Below are positions 1 to 7,424 of a DNA stretch of 64,000 bases, in pieces. The number at the start of each line of letters is the position of its first letter. Within the stretch, counting starts at the first letter, position 1. The stretch lies in contig OZ241182.1 in assembly GCA_965199595.1 (NCBI GenBank), positions 744,001 through 808,000 on the forward strand. The letters are read 5' to 3'. The translations under genes were made by a program, and so were the position numbers. Under the pieces are notes generated by a model. It did not search any database and was not told where the DNA came from. It worked only from the letters and a program-made list of their open reading frames with translations. This DNA comes from JBBROS01 sp965199595 (GTDB lineage: Bacteria > Pseudomonadota > Alphaproteobacteria > Acetobacterales > Acetobacteraceae).

Positions 1-8
1 CCGGTGAC

Positions 9-542
9 GTGCCTGGCGACGTGCCCGGCGGTATAGACGGGCACCGGACTGTCGGCACCGGGCGCCTTGTGCTGACGCCGGTGGGGTGGGCCGACCTCGA
101 GGCGCTGGTGGCGTTGAAAGGCGATCCCCTGGTCTATGGACAGATGCTCGGCGGCGTCCGTGGCCCGGCCCTTGTCGCCCGCGAACTGGCGGAGGACACT
201 GCCTTCTGGGCAGAGCACGGCGTCGGGATATGGATCGTTCGCCTGGCGGGCGGCGGCGCCGTGCAGGGCCTGGTCGGCCTGCACGAACGGCCGGACGGGC
301 GCGGCATCGCCCTGCGCTTCGCCTTCACACCGGCGTCGCGCGGCAAGGGCCTTGCGCGGGAGGCGGCGGGAGCGGCGCTGCGGTTCGCCCATGAGCGGGC
401 CGGGTTGCGGCGTGTGGTGGCGGTGGCGCGGGAGTCGAACATCGCCAGCCGCACGGTGTTGGGTGCGGTCGGCATGCGCGATTGCGGCACGTTCCAGCGC
501 GGGGGCGAGATGATGTTGGTGTATGAGAGCGTTACTGCGTAG
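9..542 (+). CDS. GNAT family N-acetyltransferase (RimJ/RimL type)
   Basis: Predicted cytoplasmic acetyltransferase that would use acetyl-CoA to acetylate an amine of unknown identity. The protein of about 177 residues opens with a strand of the form TGRLVLTPV, typical of RimJ/RimL-like GNATs. The acetyl-CoA pyrophosphate-binding loop RGKGLA lies at residues 111-116, followed by an amphipathic helix. The C-terminal part around ESNIASRTVLGAVGMRD matches the family's 'N..S..v..k.GF' segment. The reading frame is open to the left edge of the window, so the GTG at 9 is only the first visible start. The true start may lie outside, or may be an internal GTG closer to residue 17. DUF1223 follows after 27 bp and may be co-transcribed. 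Confidence 0.85.
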   Translation: MPGDVPGGIDGHRTVGTGRLVLTPVGWADLEALVALKGDPLVYGQMLGGVRGPALVARELAEDTAFWAEHGVGIWIVRLAGGGAVQGLVGLHERPDGRGIALRFAFTPASRGKGLAREAAGAALRFAHERAGLRRVVAVARESNIASRTVLGAVGMRDCGTFQRGGEMMLVYESVTA

Positions 543-569
543 GCTCGGCAGACCTAGGAAAGGTTTATC

Positions 570-1244
570 ATGCGCGCGCTGATCCTGCTGCTGCTGCTCT
601 CGACGGTCCCGGCCCAGGCCCAGAGGCTGACGGTGGTGGAGCTGTTCACGTCGCAGGGCTGCTCGTCGTGTCCACCGGCCGATGCCTTGCTGGCGGAGTT
701 GGCCGCAGCGGATGCGAAGCTGCTCCCACTGTCCCTGCACGTCACCTATTGGGACCGCGGTGGCTGGGTGGACCCGTTCTCCCTTGCGGCGGCGACAGAG
801 CGCCAGCAGGATACCAAGCGGCGGTTGGACCTGGACTATATCTATACGCCGCAACTGGTCGTGGATGGCTGGCAGCAGGCCATCGGCTCGGATCGCGCCG
901 CGGTTCGTCAAGCCCTGGCTGCCGCGGCCAAGGCTCCGGGCGTGCCGGTCTCCTTGACGATCGAGCCCAAGGCAAACGGCCTGCGCATCGGCGCGGGCAG
1001 CGGCTCCGGGCGCGGCACCTTGATCCTGGTCGGCTTCGACCGCGCGCATGCGACCGCCGTGGCGGCCGGAGAGAACGCTGGCCGGACGGTCAGCGGCGTG
1101 AACATCGTCCGCTCGATGCGGAGTCTCGGGCCATGGACCGGGGCGCCGGTCGATGTCGTGTCGGCGCGTCCGCTTGGCGAGCGAAGCGCCGTGCTGCTTC
1201 AGGCGGAGAACGGGCATATTCTCGGGGCGGTTGCCACCCCCTGA
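570..1244 (+). CDS. DUF1223 periplasmic thioredoxin-like protein
   Basis: Exported protein of 224 residues with a thioredoxin-like fold, function unproven. Residues 1-17 form a signal peptide (hydrophobic leucine run ending AQA). The family hallmark follows at once: VELFTSQGCSSCPPAD, with the CxxC pair at Cys31 and Cys34. This suggests a redox or thiol-related role in the periplasm, which is inference only. The length fits DUF1223 members. A good ribosome-binding site, AGGAAAGG, at 556-563 supports the ATG at 570. The gene converges on the small reverse-strand gene at 1250, with only 5 bp between their stop codons. Confidence 0.87.
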   Translation: MRALILLLLLSTVPAQAQRLTVVELFTSQGCSSCPPADALLAELAAADAKLLPLSLHVTYWDRGGWVDPFSLAAATERQQDTKRRLDLDYIYTPQLVVDGWQQAIGSDRAAVRQALAAAAKAPGVPVSLTIEPKANGLRIGAGSGSGRGTLILVGFDRAHATAVAAGENAGRTVSGVNIVRSMRSLGPWTGAPVDVVSARPLGERSAVLLQAENGHILGAVATP

Positions 1245-1249
1245 ACGGT

Positions 1250-1453
1250 TCAGCGCTGCTGTTGCAGCAGTTCCGCCAGCAGGTTGCCCTCAGCGAGCAT
1301 GTCGCCGCAGGGTGCCCAGGTTTCGTGGGTCCGCGGGTCGAAGATGCCGAGGATCATGCCCGCTTTGCAGATCGCACTTTGCTGGCCATCACGCGCGGTG
1401 TCGATGTACCCGACCATCTTGCCCCGGCGATTCGTGACCAGCTGTCGGCTCAT
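1250..1453 (-). CDS. Small hypothetical protein (67 aa), possible beta-flower type
   Basis: Not firmly recognised. A 67-residue soluble protein with no signal peptide or membrane segment. Its short strands separated by glycine turns (KMVGYID, AGMILGIFD, CGDMLAEGNLLAELL) resemble small '4-fold beta flower' proteins, but this rests on pattern alone. It has two cysteines. A strong ribosome-binding site, AGGGAGGG, lies about 4 nt before the ATG on the reverse strand. That, and coding-like composition, are the main reasons for calling it real. It converges on the DUF1223 gene with a 5 bp gap. Confidence 0.55.
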   Translation of the reverse strand: MSRQLVTNRRGKMVGYIDTARDGQQSAICKAGMILGIFDPRTHETWAPCGDMLAEGNLLAELLQQQR

Positions 1454-1829
1454 GCGACCCTCCCTTTGAGCAGCCCGCTGCTCGCACCGTTTTAATGCTG
1501 GTATAGCAGCGGTAATATGTCGTCAACCACTGTCATTGATATGTGCGAACTCGCGTATCGGAGTCAGGGTGTGACGAGGCTTGTGCCCTTCTGGGTGGGA
1601 GCTGTTGACCTGCCGAAGTCACGGTCCACGATGGACAGCCACGACCATGCGGTGCCGCACGGTGCCGGTGCAGAGGCTGCGTGATGCCGGCGTCCGCTGC
1701 TCGCTCCCCGCCAACAACGCGCTGAACCCGTTTGCGTCTTCGGCTAAGGTTCACTGGTGCGGACGGCAAACCTGGCGCAGCCGCTTTGCGGCTTGAGGGC
1801 CGGTTGCCAGAGCATCCCGCGGCGGCACA
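1454..1829. other. Gene-poor gap of about 376 bp
   Basis: Lies between the start of the 67-residue gene and the stop codon of motA. Short open frames exist on both strands (for example 1581-1796 forward), but they show no recognisable domain, no good ribosome-binding site and no protein-like composition. A short hairpin, AGCCGC-TTT-GCGGCT at 1779-1793, sits about 37 bp beyond the motA stop. It could help end motA transcription but lacks a T run. The left end probably carries the promoter of the 67-residue gene. Nothing else is recognisable. Confidence 0.5.
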
Positions 1830-2693
1830 CTAGATCCGCACGGACTGCACCGCCTCATCCAGTTCCTGGAAGCTGGGCATGTGCTGGTTCGGCGCCATCT
1901 TGCGGCCGGTCTCCACACTGATCTGCGGCGCGTTGCCGTGCAGGTGGCTCACCAGAACGGCGCGGATCACCTCGAAGTACTTGCTCTCCTCTTCCACCAC
2001 CCCCTTCAGCCGGGCGGCACACGGGCCTGCCATGCCATAGGCCATCAGCACGCCCAGGAACGTGCCGACCAACGCGCCGCCGATCATCTCGCCGAGCACG
2101 GCGGGCGGTTCGTTGATGTGCGACATGGTCTTGATCACGCCCAGCACGGCCGCCACGATGCCGAGTGCCGGCAGCGCATCCGCCATGCTCTGCAGGGCAT
2201 GGGCGCTGTGCAGCTCCTCGTGCAGCGTCTTTTTCAGCTCCCGGCCCATGATGTCCTCGATCTGGTGCGGGTCGTCGGCATTCATGCCAACCATCCGCAT
2301 GTAATCGCAGATCATCGCCGTCGCGTGATGATTCGCCAGGATCTTCGGGAACAGCTTGAAGGCGGCGCTCTCATTCGGCTTCTCGATGTGCGGCTCCAGC
2401 GCCATGGCGCCCTTGGTCGAAGCCAACCGCACGAAGTAGAACAGCAGGCTGAGCAGTTCCACGTAGTGCGGCTTGGCAAAGGTGCCGCCCTTCAGGATCT
2501 TCTTGAAGCCGCCAATGGTGTGTTTCACGTCGTGCATGCTGTTGGACATGATGAAGGTGCCGAGCGCCGCACCGCCGATGGTGAGCAGCTCGAACGGCAT
2601 CGCCTCGATCAGCGGCTCCAGGCTGCCGCCGGACAATACGTAGCTGCCGAACACGCAGGCCAGCAGAAAGCCGAGGCCGCCAATGGTCAGCAT
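1830..2693 (-). CDS. motA: Flagellar motor stator protein MotA
   Basis: Inner-membrane half of the proton-driven flagellar stator, working as a complex with MotB to turn ion flow into torque. It has 287 residues, a normal length. Four membrane segments are visible, at about 1-20, 33-51, 171-189 and 202-222. The long cytoplasmic loop between the second and third contains FYFVRLASTKG and ALEPHIEKP, which carry the conserved Arg (near 89) and Glu (100) that contact the rotor. Prolines near 175 (DALPALG) and 224 (MAGPCA) match the two conserved MotA prolines at the channel. It starts only 3 nt after the motB stop, so it is the second gene of a motB-motA pair. The usual order is motA-motB. No other flagellar structural gene is near. 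Confidence 0.95.
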   Translation of the reverse strand: MLTIGGLGFLLACVFGSYVLSGGSLEPLIEAMPFELLTIGGAALGTFIMSNSMHDVKHTIGGFKKILKGGTFAKPHYVELLSLLFYFVRLASTKGAMALEPHIEKPNESAAFKLFPKILANHHATAMICDYMRMVGMNADDPHQIEDIMGRELKKTLHEELHSAHALQSMADALPALGIVAAVLGVIKTMSHINEPPAVLGEMIGGALVGTFLGVLMAYGMAGPCAARLKGVVEEESKYFEVIRAVLVSHLHGNAPQISVETGRKMAPNQHMPSFQELDEAVQSVRI

Positions 2694-2696
2694 GCG

Positions 2697-3704
2697 TCAG
2701 CGCCCCGCGGCCGGCGCGGCCGGCTCGTGCAGCACCGTGATCGCGATGCGCCGGTTCGCCGCCGCCAGCCGGTCCTTCGGCATCAGCGGATCGCGGTCGG
2801 CCATCCCGGATACGCTCCGCACCCGCGCCTCCGGCAACCCGGCCTCCACCAGCAGCCGCCGGGTGGCGTTCGCCCGATCCGCCGAGAGATCCCAGTTCGA
2901 GCGGTCACCCCCGCGATAGGGCGCCCCATCCGTGTGCCCGGCGATGCTGACCGCCTGCGGCAACCTCATCAGCACGGGCGCGATCTTCATCAGCACGGCC
3001 CGGGCGCGATCGTTCACCTGGGCGGAGCCGGTGGGGAACATCGGCTGCTTGTCCTCATCCACCAGCTGCACCCGCAGCCCCTCGGGCGTCACGTCGATCA
3101 TCAGCTGCTTGGCGAGGTCCGCCAGGGCCGGGTCTGCCCGCACGGCGTCGCGGATCTGCTGGGCGGCCCGTTGGAACGAGGCCTGCTCCCGCTTGTCCAG
3201 CTCTGCCTGCAGGTCGGCGTCCGTGGGGGCACGCGGGCTGTCCTGCCCGGCGGCGTCCGGGCTGGCTCCGGGCTGCTGGTCGCCGGGCTTGCGGGCGGTG
3301 CCGGCATAGGCATCGGGGCTCATCCGGCGCGGCTGCACCGTGGCGGGCGTCGTCTCGTCGATATCATCGTCGATCACCGTCACGGGTGGCGCCTGCGGCC
3401 CCACCTGCACCGCGCCACGGTCGGACACGAGAGAGCCATCGCTGTTCGGGGTGCGGCCGCCAAACGGCATGCCGCTGCCGTTCGATCCACGGGACAGGGC
3501 GTTGCTGGGGGCGAAGTAGTCGGCGAGGCCGGTGCGCTGCTGCTCCGTCGTCGCGTTCAGCAGCCACATCAACAGGAAGAACGCCATCATCGCGGTCACG
3601 AAGTCCGCATAGGCCACCTTCCAGGCCCCGCCGTGATGGCCGCCTTCGACCACCTCCTCCTTCCTGATGATGACGATCGGCCGTCCTTCCTTGTTCGCGG
3701 CCAT
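2697..3704 (-). CDS. motB: Flagellar motor stator protein MotB
   Basis: Peptidoglycan-anchored half of the stator, 335 residues. The single membrane helix at about 28-49 contains AYADFVTAMMAFF. Asp34 is the expected proton-binding residue, equivalent to Asp32 in E. coli. A long, probably flexible Pro/Ala/Gln-rich region (about 55-165) precedes an OmpA-like domain from about 190 to 325, with the peptidoglycan-binding signature GHTDGAPYRGG and NWDLSADRANATRR. The long plug/linker region is typical of alphaproteobacterial MotB. It is the first gene of the pair, with motA 3 nt downstream. The first bases of the coding region and the 65 bp up to the trxB stop codon are the likely promoter region. 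Confidence 0.95.
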   Translation of the reverse strand: MAANKEGRPIVIIRKEEVVEGGHHGGAWKVAYADFVTAMMAFFLLMWLLNATTEQQRTGLADYFAPSNALSRGSNGSGMPFGGRTPNSDGSLVSDRGAVQVGPQAPPVTVIDDDIDETTPATVQPRRMSPDAYAGTARKPGDQQPGASPDAAGQDSPRAPTDADLQAELDKREQASFQRAAQQIRDAVRADPALADLAKQLMIDVTPEGLRVQLVDEDKQPMFPTGSAQVNDRARAVLMKIAPVLMRLPQAVSIAGHTDGAPYRGGDRSNWDLSADRANATRRLLVEAGLPEARVRSVSGMADRDPLMPKDRLAAANRRIAITVLHEPAAPAAGR

Positions 3705-3769
3705 GCCACACCCCTTTTGGTTGAGGCGTCAGTGTCGCGCGGAAGGGTTAAGACGGACTGAAGACCGGC

Positions 3770-4747
3770 CTACTCCGCGGCCTGCTCCATCGCCATCAGC
3801 CCATCCTGGCCCAGCGTGATGAACCGTTCGGCCTCCAGCGCCGCCATGCAGCCGGTGCCCGCGGCGGTGATCGCCTGCCGCCACAGCTTGTCCTGCACGT
3901 CGCCGGCGGCAAATACGCCGGGCACGTCGGTCTGCGTGGTGCCGGGCTCTGTCATGATGTAGCCCTCCGCATCCAGCGCCACCTGGCCGCGGAACACGCT
4001 GGTGTTCGGCATGTGCCCGATCGCGATGAACACGCCATCCACCGGCAGGTCGGTCGTGGCCGCGGTCTGCACGTTGCGCAGCCGCAGGCCGGTGACCACC
4101 TCGGGCGTGCCGCTGCCCAGCACTTCCTCGATGGCGCTGTTCCACACCACCTCTATCTTGGGATGCGCGAACAGCCGGGCCTGCAGGATCTTCTCGGCGC
4201 GCAGGCTGTCGCGGCGATGGATCAACGTCACCTTCTCCGCATGGTGGGTGAGATACAGCGCCTCCTCCACCGCGGTGTTGCCGCCGCCGACGACGGCCAC
4301 CCGCTTGCCGCGATAGAAGAACCCGTCGCAGGTGGCGCAGGCCGAGACCCCGGCCCCCTGCAGCCGCGACTCGGATGGCAGGCCGAGCCAGCGGGCCTGC
4401 GCGCCGGTCGCGATCACCACCGTGTCCGCCAGGTAAACGTCCCCGCCATCGCCCACGCAGCGGAACGGGCGGCGGCTGAAGTCCACCGACATGATGATGT
4501 CGTTGATGAACCGCGTGCCGACATGCTCCGCCTGCTTCTGCATCTGCTCCATCAGCCAGGGCCCCTGGATGGCGCTCTCGAAGCCCGGATAGTTCTCAAC
4601 GTCCGTGGTGATCATCAGCTGGCCGCCGGGTTGCAGCCCAGCCACCAGCACCGGGTTCAGGCTGGCCCGCGCCGCATAGATCGCCGCCGTATACCCGGCT
4701 GGCCCGGCACCGATAATCAGCATGCGGGTCGGAATGGTCTGGGACAT
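3770..4747 (-). CDS. trxB: Thioredoxin-disulfide reductase
   Basis: FAD-dependent enzyme that reduces thioredoxin with NADPH in the cytoplasm. It has 325 residues. The FAD-binding motif GAGPAG is at 13-18. The redox-active CATC is at 137-140 and the NADPH motif GGGNTA at 154-159. A second FAD contact (GVFAAGDVQDK) lies near the C-terminus. Length and domain order match low-molecular-weight bacterial TrxB. It is divergent from the Lrp-family gene, with starts 138 bp apart. A divergent trxB-lrp arrangement is also seen in enterobacteria, so this is a conserved neighbourhood and the shared intergenic region probably holds both promoters. Confidence 0.96.
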   Translation of the reverse strand: MSQTIPTRMLIIGAGPAGYTAAIYAARASLNPVLVAGLQPGGQLMITTDVENYPGFESAIQGPWLMEQMQKQAEHVGTRFINDIIMSVDFSRRPFRCVGDGGDVYLADTVVIATGAQARWLGLPSESRLQGAGVSACATCDGFFYRGKRVAVVGGGNTAVEEALYLTHHAEKVTLIHRRDSLRAEKILQARLFAHPKIEVVWNSAIEEVLGSGTPEVVTGLRLRNVQTAATTDLPVDGVFIAIGHMPNTSVFRGQVALDAEGYIMTEPGTTQTDVPGVFAAGDVQDKLWRQAITAAGTGCMAALEAERFITLGQDGLMAMEQAAE

Positions 4748-4885
4748 CAGTGGCTCCGTTCAACCCCGAAGATAGGGAGTTGCATCCCAGGCGTGCAAGA
4801 AGCGGCGGCTTCGCGTAATCCTTCTGGGTTGACCCGACCGCCCCTTGTAATAATCTTGCGCCAGCGGGAGCGAACGAACAAGACG

Positions 4886-5362
4886 ATGAAGTTGGGGACC
4901 GAGTTGCCGGAGCTGGACTCCATCGACCGCCGCATTCTGGCCGAGCTCCAGGAAGACGGGCGGATGACCAATGTGGAGCTGGCGCGCCGGGCCGAGATCA
5001 CGGCGCCGCCCTGCCTGCGCCGCATGCGCCGGCTGGAGGAGGCCGGGATCATCCGCGGCTACCACGCCGATACCGACCCGGCGCGGCTGGGGTGGGAGAT
5101 CACCTTCTTCGCCATTGTCGGGCTGGAGAGCCAGAAGGAAGCCGTGCTGGCCGCGTTCGAGCGCGAGGTCGCCGAATGGCCGGAGGTGCGCGAGTGTCAC
5201 ATGATCCGCGGTGGCGGCGACTTCCTGTTGCGGCTGGTGGCGCGTGACACCGCGCACGAGAACGAACTGACCCAGAAGCTGACCGGCGGCGCCCATGTCA
5301 GCAAGGTGCAGACCCTGCAGACCATCCGCACCAGCCGCAGCCTGGCCGGCGTGCCCCTCTAG
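4886..5362 (+). CDS. lrp: Lrp/AsnC family transcriptional regulator (Lrp-like)
   Basis: DNA-binding regulator of 158 residues that senses amino acids through a C-terminal RAM/ACT-like domain. The N-terminal helix-turn-helix covers about residues 10-60 (DSIDRRILAELQEDGRMTNVELARR, then CLRRMRRLEEAGIIRGY). The RAM domain follows from about 70 to 150, with the conserved GGGDFLLRLVARD turn. The ATG at 4886 was chosen because the protein begins just before the HTH as in Lrp. The frame is open far upstream, but that part is antisense to trxB. Placement opposite trxB supports a global Lrp rather than a specialised AsnC protein. The TAG stop codon lies inside the first palindromic repeat. Confidence 0.92.
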   Translation: MKLGTELPELDSIDRRILAELQEDGRMTNVELARRAEITAPPCLRRMRRLEEAGIIRGYHADTDPARLGWEITFFAIVGLESQKEAVLAAFEREVAEWPEVRECHMIRGGGDFLLRLVARDTAHENELTQKLTGGAHVSKVQTLQTIRTSRSLAGVPL

Positions 5363-5405
5363 TGGTGCGAATCTGACGGAGAGAGCCGTCAGGTTCGCAC
5401 CACTA
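5360..5405. repeat. Palindromic repeat A (20-bp arms)
   Basis: Arms of 20 bp at 5360-5379 and 5386-5405, with a 6-nt loop and one mismatch. The left arm begins TAGTGGTGCGAA, and its first three bases are the stop codon of the Lrp gene. The right arm ends TTCGCACCACTA. As RNA this forms a strong hairpin straight after translation ends and could act as a terminator for either strand, although no T run follows. Its outer sequence recurs in repeat B. Confidence 0.75.
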
Positions 5406-5413
5406 GCCTTTGT

Positions 5414-5468
5414 TGGTGGGCCAAATGGCCCTGACGCTCGGGACTCGAGCGTCAGGTTTGGACCACTA
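5414..5468. repeat. Palindromic repeat B (bulged hairpin)
   Basis: A perfect inner stem CCTGACGCTCG (5430-5440) / CGAGCGTCAGG (5446-5456) is extended by an imperfect outer stem, 5414-5425 with 5457-5468, leaving a small bulge. The right end, GTCAGGTTTGGACCACTA, is nearly the same as the right end of repeat A, GTCAGGTTCGCACCACTA. The two therefore belong to one repeat family. The terminal CTA is the reverse-strand stop codon of the lipoprotein gene. Confidence 0.7.
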
Positions 5469-5696
5469 GCGGCCAAGCCGGAGGTTCAGGTAGGAAGGCT
5501 GGGTGGCACCGACGCCGGGGCCCGGATTGGCAGCGCCGGGCGGCAGGCTTCCGGGCGGCTGCGGCTCGCTGTTGTCGTTCACCATCCCGGTGCCGGGCGG
5601 GGACTGTGCCGAAACCAGCGCGGGGCCGGTGGGCCTGCCGCAACCCGCAAGCAGCACCAGCAGCGGCAGCACCAGGAGCGGCAGCGGCCACCGCAT
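5466..5696 (-). CDS. Small lipoprotein (76 aa), unknown function
   Basis: A short hydrophobic signal of the form MRWPLPLLVLPLLVLLAGC ends in a lipobox with the acylated cysteine at residue 19. A Pro/Gly/Asn-rich, low-complexity tail with no known domain follows. It is probably anchored to a membrane facing the periplasm. It starts 1 nt after the stop codon of the GlsB-type gene (TGAgATG), so the two are almost certainly co-translated. The stop codon is provided by palindromic repeat B. The role is unknown, and the tail could be poorly conserved. Confidence 0.7.
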   Translation of the reverse strand: MRWPLPLLVLPLLVLLAGCGRPTGPALVSAQSPPGTGMVNDNSEPQPPGSLPPGAANPGPGVGATQPSYLNLRLGR

Positions 5697-5697
5697 C

Positions 5698-5955
5698 TCA
5701 GCGAACCCGCGGGCGGGCGATGAGGCGATAGAGGAACAGAATGATGATCGCCCCGACCACCGCACCCACGAAGCCCGCGCTCTGCCCATACTGATACCAG
5801 CCGACCGCATGGCCCAACCAGGTGGCGAGCATGGCACCGAGGATGCCCAGCGCGATGGTGATGAGGATCCCACCGGGATCACGGCCCGGCATGATGAGCT
5901 TGGCCAGCGCGCCAGCCAGGCCGCCGATGATGATGGCGCCGATGAACGAAAGCAT
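5698..5955 (-). CDS. GlsB/YeaQ/YmgE family small membrane protein
   Basis: An 85-residue protein of the 'transglycosylase-associated' family, linked to envelope or general stress in several bacteria; its biochemical role is unknown. Three glycine-rich membrane helices are visible, at about 2-20, 30-48 and 60-80. The family's conserved GGLAGALAKLIMPGRDPGG at 11-29 joins the first two. It is followed by the lipoprotein gene with a 1-nt gap and is divergent from the glycosyltransferase gene, with 15 bp between the two ATGs. Confidence 0.87.
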   Translation of the reverse strand: MLSFIGAIIIGGLAGALAKLIMPGRDPGGILITIALGILGAMLATWLGHAVGWYQYGQSAGFVGAVVGAIIILFLYRLIARPRVR

Positions 5956-5970
5956 GAGTGCCCCTTGAAT

Positions 5971-7416
5971 ATGACTGATCCTGCAACACGAAATCGCCGG
6001 GATTGTTCCCTGGCCTGGGCCGCATTGGTGCTGCTGACCGCGATCCGCCTTGTGGTCGCGGCCATGATGCCGCTGTCGCCGGACGAGGCCTATTACTGGG
6101 TCTGGTCGCGGGCCTTGGCGCCGGGCTACCTCGATCATCCGCCCATGGTGGCGCTGTGGGCCTGGGCCGGCACCGCGCTGGCGGGGGAGACGGCGCTGGG
6201 CGTGCGGCTGCTGGCGCCGCTGTCCGCCGCACTGGGGTCCGTGTTGCTGGCCGATGCCGGGCGGCGATTGTTCGGACCGGGTGCGGGATTGCGCGCCGCG
6301 GTGCTGCTGAACGCGACCCTGATGCTGGGCGCCGGTGCCGTGACCATGACGCCCGACACGCCCCTGCTGTTCTTCTGGACCGCGGCGGCCTGGGGCCTGG
6401 CGCGCGTGGTGGCCGGGGGCCGCCCGGGCTGGTGGCTGGTGGCGGGCGCGGCGGCCGGGCTGGCCTTCGACAGCAAATACACCGCCGTCTTCCTGGCCCC
6501 GGCGGCGGGCCTGCTGCTGCTGGTGCCCGCGATGCGGCCCTGGTGGCGCCGCTGGCATCCCTGGGCCGCCGCCGCGCTGGCCGTGGTGATGACGCTGCCG
6601 GTAGTGCTGTGGAACGCCGGGCACGGCTGGGCCAGCCTGGTGAAGCAGGGCGGCCGGGTCGGTGACTGGACCCCCAGCTGGCGGTTCCTGGCGGAGCTGC
6701 TGGGCGCGCAGGCCGGCCTGGCGACACCGGGGGTCTTCGCGCTGTTCTGCGCGGGCGTGGTGGTGGCGGTGCGTCGCTGGCGGGTGCCGGGCCGGGCGCT
6801 GGCGGCGGCCCTGGTGCTGCCGGGCGCGCTGGTGTTCGTGCAGCACGCCCTGGGCGACCGGGTGCAGGCGAACTGGGTTGCGGTGCTGTATCCCGGCTGT
6901 GCCTTGGCGGCCGCGGGCCATGCCGCGCGGTGGTGGCGCCCGGCGGCGGCGCTGGGCTTCGCGCTCACGGCGCTGGTGTATCTGCAGGCCGCGCTGGCGC
7001 CCCTGCCCCTGTCGCGGGCCATGGACCCCACGCTGCGCCTGGCCGGCTGGAGCGAGCTGACCGCAGGCATCGCGGCGACGGCCCGGCAGGAGGACGCGGC
7101 CTTCCTGGCCAGCGAGGAGTATGGCTCCGCCTCCCTGCTCGCCTGGTTCGCCCCCAGCCTGCCAACCGGCTTCCCCGTTCTGGCGGCAGAACCGCGCTGG
7201 CGCCTGTTCGACCTGCCGGACGCCACCCCCGTCCGCCCCGGCCTGCTGCTGCTGAGCCAACGCCGCAAGGAGCCGCCAGACCCGGCCTATTGGCTGTCCG
7301 CCACGCTGATCGGCCCGCGCAGCCGGGGGCGGGACGGGGTGGAGGCGGAGGCCTATCGGCTCTATCGTGTAATTCCGCGCCCGGGCGCGTCCCTCAAGCG
7401 CCTGCCAACCCGTTAG
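5971..7416 (+). CDS. Glycosyltransferase family 39 (ArnT/PMT-like) membrane protein
   Basis: Integral membrane glycosyltransferase of 481 residues, likely to move a sugar from a polyprenyl-phosphate carrier onto lipid A, protein or glycan in the periplasm; donor and acceptor are unknown. The first periplasmic loop carries the acidic motif of the fold, SPDEAYYWVW, followed by LDHPPMVALW, as in PMT_2/GT39 proteins. At least ten hydrophobic segments follow, and the C-terminal soluble tail is short. The ATG at 5971 gives a short polar N-terminus before the first helix. The frame is open upstream, but only antisense to the GlsB and lipoprotein genes. The dehydratase gene follows after 8 bp. Confidence 0.86.
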   Translation: MTDPATRNRRDCSLAWAALVLLTAIRLVVAAMMPLSPDEAYYWVWSRALAPGYLDHPPMVALWAWAGTALAGETALGVRLLAPLSAALGSVLLADAGRRLFGPGAGLRAAVLLNATLMLGAGAVTMTPDTPLLFFWTAAAWGLARVVAGGRPGWWLVAGAAAGLAFDSKYTAVFLAPAAGLLLLVPAMRPWWRRWHPWAAAALAVVMTLPVVLWNAGHGWASLVKQGGRVGDWTPSWRFLAELLGAQAGLATPGVFALFCAGVVVAVRRWRVPGRALAAALVLPGALVFVQHALGDRVQANWVAVLYPGCALAAAGHAARWWRPAAALGFALTALVYLQAALAPLPLSRAMDPTLRLAGWSELTAGIAATARQEDAAFLASEEYGSASLLAWFAPSLPTGFPVLAAEPRWRLFDLPDATPVRPGLLLLSQRRKEPPDPAYWLSATLIGPRSRGRDGVEAEAYRLYRVIPRPGASLKRLPTR

Positions 7417-7424
7417 GACCAGCC

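Noticed and set aside
1533..1796. Short open frames on both strands in the gap before motA.
   Set aside because: No ribosome-binding site, no recognisable domain, and skewed composition.
1881..3761. A 626-codon forward frame across motA-motB.
   Set aside because: It mirrors the two real reverse-strand genes and has His/Arg/Gly-rich composition without motifs.
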